DNA of 64,000 nucleotides, taken from positions 19,449 to 83,448 of the forward strand of contig DECD01000051.1 of the NCBI GenBank assembly GCA_002349055.1, written 5' to 3'. Positions within the stretch are counted from its first letter, which is position 1; each line of letters opens with the position of its first letter. Below are positions 62,301 to 64,000 of this stretch, in pieces. Position numbers and translations under genes: made by a program. The notes under the pieces are model-generated. The model was not told the origin of the DNA. It saw only the letters and a program-made list of their open reading frames with translations, and ran no database searches. The stretch comes from Bacteroidales bacterium UBA2939. GTDB taxonomy: Bacteria > Bacteroidota > Bacteroidia > Bacteroidales > P3.

Positions 62301-64000
62301 TGAAGACGGGATTCTGGATAGAATAATAGCCCACAACCACAGCCGAGGCCGGCGCATGACTGTAAGCCCAGAAACTGATGACGCTGCCGCCGACACCCTC
62401 GATATCGGGCAATACGCTGGTGGAGACATAACCGCCGCTGCCCGAGGCCATCTTCAGGCTATTGGTCTGTGAGTGGTAGTATTCCACCGAGACGATGGGG
62501 CAGTTGAGTACGCTGTTATAAGTGTTCCAACCGTGGTTCTCGTCGGGGAGGAAGGGCTCGCTGTAGAATATGGGTTCGAAGTCCTCGCAGTAGGGCAGGT
62601 CGTAGTCGCGGCGTGCAGTGCTTACCTGTCGCTCGTCGATGGGTGCGCAGTAGTCGCTTCCCAGGGGATAGACATAGAAGACATAGCCCGAGTGACGGAT
62701 TAATCCTGTGACGGTATGCTGGTTGGTGTTCGGAATGGTGTCGAAATGGATTTGGCTGACAGGAGGATTGTTGGGATAGGTGGAACCCCTATAGTAGGCC
62801 ACCACTACTGAGTCATAAGGCGACGGGTCCCATTGCAAAGTGATTTCTGTAGTCCTCACACGGGTGGCTCTGACTCCGGTGATATGCCCGTTGTTGATGC
62901 TCAACATGGAGAGCGTCACCGATGCGTAGTTGGGGCACAGGCTTTTGAAGGCCAGATAATTGTCAGTGATGTTGTTGGGGAAGCGGAAGGTGGTATCGGG
63001 ATAGTAGAGGTTCCGAACTTCGAAGGTGTCGAGGGGCGTGAACGTGGTAGGGTCGTCGGGATAAGTCATGGTACCCACCACCAGATTCGACACATTATCG
63101 TAGCCCGAAGTGAATCGTATCTTCAGTTCCTTTCCCCCCAGGTCGGTCAGCGGAGGGGAAACCAGGTAGCAGCCGTTGTACAGTAACAACTGCCTGCCGC
63201 TTATCTCGGCGGTGTTGTTGCCCGAAGACAGGGTGCTCCATCCGGTCGGAAGTACATGTTGGGCTGTCGCTTGGTTATACAACGGCAGCACCATGCACAT
63301 CGACGAGGGGATGAATGTGTTGGCAGTGGTTGTCCCATAGGCGACCACGGGATATTGTTGTGCTCCGTCGCAGATGGGGTAGAGGGTGACTTCATAGCGT
63401 GTATTGGGGTCGAGGTTGGTGACCGTCAGCGGCGAGGTGGCGTTATGGAACACCTGTTCCGTGCCAGGCCCCCATTCGGGTCGCACCCTCACCGTCACGC
63501 TGGGGGTGCCTTCGGTGGTCCAGTACACCGCGAAACTGGAGGAGTCTGGGTGCATCACCCTCGGCTCTCGCACGGCACAGCTGGCAATGACAAGGTTGTC
63601 GATATATGCCATCCTGCCGGTCGAGCTGCCTTGCATGCTTTGCTCCATGCGGAACGCCAGACGGCATTTGCCGGCGGGAACGGTGTAGCTCTTGTTGATG
63701 CTGACCCAGTTGTTGGAGGAGGGCGTCAGCGTCTCCACGGCTTGGAATCCAAAAGATTGTGTCTCGTCGCTCGTGCTGTCGCAGAAGCCTACCACAATGC
63801 GTGTCCCCGAATGGCTCACTCTCAGTTTGAAGCTCACCAGCCATTGCTGCGTGCCACTCACAATCTTGGGTGTCACCACCATGCCGAAATGACCGCTTCG
63901 GTTGCTGTTTCCGCAACTCAGCATCTGCGCCTTGTCGCCATTCTCGAACGACACCACTCGCGGCAGCGTGAAGGCATCGTCGAAGTTGACGCTGCGAATC
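56353..64000 (-). CDS. Giant secreted protein with T9SS type B C-terminus, N-terminus beyond the window
   Basis: At least 2548 codons; the frame is open to the right edge, so the N-terminus lies outside. The M at 63957 is only an internal GTG. Same architecture as the next gene: repeated jelly-roll/adhesin and FN3-like modules, a PKD-like domain (near 58210; WWDFGNGYTS), fewer CDS-type modules (about three), and the type B sorting domain (56353-56640; NLVTPNGDGVNDIWKVVNL). The last about 95 residues are nearly identical in DNA to those of the paralogue. Two A+T-rich patches (57924-57991 and 59350-59386) encode NQL/NYQ-rich stretches. It is upstream of, and 29 bp from, the paralogue, so the two likely share a transcript. 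Confidence 0.88.
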   Translation of the reverse strand, partial: IRSVNFDDAFTLPRVVSFENGDKAQMLSCGNSNRSGHFGMVVTPKIVSGTQQWLVSFKLRVSHSGTRIVVGFCDSTSDETQSFGFQAVETLTPSSNNWVSINKSYTVPAGKCRLAFRMEQSMQGSSTGRMAYIDNLVIASCAVREPRVMHPDSSSFAVYWTTEGTPSVTVRVRPEWGPGTEQVFHNATSPLTVTNLDPNTRYEVTLYPICDGAQQYPVVAYGTTTANTFIPSSMCMVLPLYNQATAQHVLPTGWSTLSSGNNTAEISGRQLLLYNGCYLVSPPLTDLGGKELKIRFTSGYDNVSNLVVGTMTYPDDPTTFTPLDTFEVRNLYYPDTTFRFPNNITDNYLAFKSLCPNYASVTLSMLSINNGHITGVRATRVRTTEITLQWDPSPYDSVVVAYYRGSTYPNNPPVSQIHFDTIPNTNQHTVTGLIRHSGYVFYVYPLGSDYCAPIDERQVSTARRDYDLPYCEDFEPIFYSEPFLPDENHGWNTYNSVLNCPIVSVEYYHSQTNSLKMASGSGGYVSTSVLPDIEGVGGSVISFWAYSHAPASAVVVGYYSIQNPVFTTIDTLHIAGNAGWRHYVCNIPANVTGRLALQYTLTDCEGVYYAWIDDLILGSANYGDFTFANLSGNSIDIVWQAAGTTDSITVMMVHMGDTVWASGTPDTIHVSGLTPSRYYDCYVLPNGGCWSFGGRILTLSYIEDSIGPIGNEIKMCNVMSDLLSYELPAGWTFNDSSRVSLVNDPSGGYRLQMLSPANANDWTTATLPNLSYNALYFVARGIGNGTKLAIGADTITLDTTWQSFVFPAFSPTTISVSGGTGCLLDSVAQSPCPGVDFSIEGNSLTCTVHGNTTYEYILHMTDGIDDQRSFHITTSPFTIDDLQPSTEYSVWWECRYMDNNCLPHFKIRTEAIPLPYCINFENNNSTLPTGWIVTQREGYNDAIFDGADRMRFSAAYSQWNYIILPEVEHSNHLLLSITGYFSGQDLQVGHLANGVDTSSFVIDTIVPTNGMSLDGDYTFSLNNIGSHHIALRYRGYSLSVQHLGLSREPKLRFRLLSYNALTLEAVPDTSYSISYDYGYGYWTNRTITSSPATLSFSSYSQLYVKQTGGDAACAPTTTFYAPQTITFPYCDEVYNDDLFNIYTTYPSNNPQASFQYIDDRDCYLIKPWSRPVLFILPYLRDSAVGSTKLTFECKATQANSAVEVGVLTDFLDSSSFIPIDTVVFTGTDWHREYIDLGRYTGNARWIAFRTKSDLLGNSYFYFDNLRLDACYVTSTASLRLERYNEIVVENDSTSEVNGPIWVEYGFYGFNRGQGTLQQFDSLPARLVLSPSTTYDIYLYCSNNQLGCDNRYTIRTLDLPLAVPSCTGFDALPVNYTPQGWTAVSGSPTVSSAHPHSGSRSLALNGTVATPDIDIDTITHLAAGFWVKATQAGAYLIAGCMTSPSDPSSFHPLKTIVPRHIGQWEYHFVSFDQAPDNAHYIALRNASGQDNNLFVDDFLLTQCAAFDMQISGISNTAITLSWQQLGTPDATITVLDNTTQSTINYNLSSINSSQLTIPITPRHDYTITTLSSCPAEGMPCATTYTDTINIAVPADGFGCVDPTDLASPQAVFFSGTYNNPYANRGAIDFGPLEADSRHTVNTDTSARDPRTNNLLRTIPKGFTSSVRLGNWSANRAMPEAEGVIYSLRVDTLNFSLLLMQYAAVLQDPMHAPEDQPRFRLELLDSNFNLIDPNCAAADFIANRNLGWNLAPNNVLWKDWTTVGVDLSAYHNRQVYLRLTTYDCNEGSHFGYAYFTLQCLLKNISTTSCGNADSNHFTAPEGFNYRWYTMSNPATLSTSRTLSVPSSRTTVYLCDLSFLNNPSCSFTLSAYGGSRYPLARVDTIVTYSNCHINVQFVNRSTVSSDGINPVATGEMAETAWWDFGNGYTSDSYNGYTSYDHPGTYTVTLVAGISGGQCTDTLTFPITVGFPTQPSITGPSTLCFGDIDTLRLHNATTPDSLWQTDPILHSSFLILDSTNYQLSTNNYQLTATDPYGCAHTLTHSLHVNPSFTHLDTVYLCSPQLPYNYADTLFLPGTTVLDYHQIGQTTAGCDSSFHLHLRVSPTTAATVFDTVNASICDNETFPFFGDLYNQPGEHMVNHIDSLLQCDSLHSLMLDVRPTSAVDTIANACDQFTWYGTLFTADTVVSKLDTNRFLCDSTTTLYLYVHPTFELTDSIVVCPYQRYLYEGVDYGGPIAFDSPHLTIHNCDSLVHVVLYASDPRFPTPPIVSTDSVQWYRFDTLLLGCQPQLLHLKDTSISTSRTWTVWPLNATDTITSSDRHFHPTLDTTGIFGFRLISVSDEGCRDTVENDSLLWVFPSPQADFIWSPDHLSIHNPHAQFYNQTLPDTCTYLWLFPHDTSASSSDTSFEVDPFYQWEINTEPGDYPVSLIAYLLHYGPDTLTIVCTDTAIIPIYIANTYLQFPNLVTPNGDGVNDIWKVVNLLEMGEYSMNELWIYDRWGVLVYHVKDIYRESDFWNPEDTNSPDGTYYFRFMAKNNFGVVKRNGVIEVVR

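Overview
The window is chromosomal DNA of a Bacteroidota bacterium, most likely order Bacteroidales. The signs are a SprA-type type IX secretion system (T9SS) translocon, large secreted proteins with T9SS type A and type B sorting domains, a TonB receptor paired with a DUF4249 lipoprotein, a DAHP synthase/chorismate mutase fusion, a TGS-domain nucleoside kinase, and promoters of the Bacteroidetes form (TTTG, 19 bp, TAnnTTTG). Coding DNA is G+C-rich apart from a short A+T-rich island at about 41.2-42.3 kb. No genus can be named from the sequence alone.

Layout. 1-4.8 kb (minus strand): end-truncated secreted protein, tRNA-Gln(CUG), two tandem TonB-domain proteins, panC, a small membrane protein and a Sua5-type enzyme. 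5-21 kb (plus): a tightly packed run of M64 peptidase, beta-helix lipoprotein, ruvA, sprA, TPR protein, DedA protein, sufS, recN and aroK. 21-24.3 kb (minus): nucleoside kinase and Xaa-Pro aminopeptidase. 24.8-38.3 kb (plus): a 2274-residue T9SS type A protein, glutamine synthetase, folK, TonB receptor, DUF4249 lipoprotein, rplU-rpmA. 38.4-39.4 kb (minus): DAHP synthase/chorismate mutase. 39.5-41.8 kb (plus): lipoprotein plus radical SAM pair, then a broken HNH-like gene; opposite it a tail-anchored protein. 42.3-47.3 kb (plus): a probable SAM-II riboswitch, metK, pdxJ and a GH20 hexosaminidase. 47.3-64 kb (minus): two tandem giant T9SS type B proteins, the second running off the window.

How genes fit together. 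SprA is the outer-membrane exit channel of the T9SS, and three giant proteins in the same window carry T9SS sorting domains, so both machine and cargo are represented. Small housekeeping genes (ruvA, recN, sufS, aroK, folK, panC, metK, pdxJ, rplU, rpmA) fill the gaps.

The most unusual feature is not a gene but small repeats. Several families of short palindromic or A+T-rich repeats lie between genes and also inside reading frames without breaking them: the radical SAM gene (exactly 36 codons), the GH20 gene, metK (twice, once supplying the stop codon), and probably panC, folK and a small membrane protein. A separate class is tandem 11-bp repeat arrays at three intergenic sites upstream of genes. 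These, and the HNH-like gene interrupted by an in-frame TGA, are the main items for follow-up.
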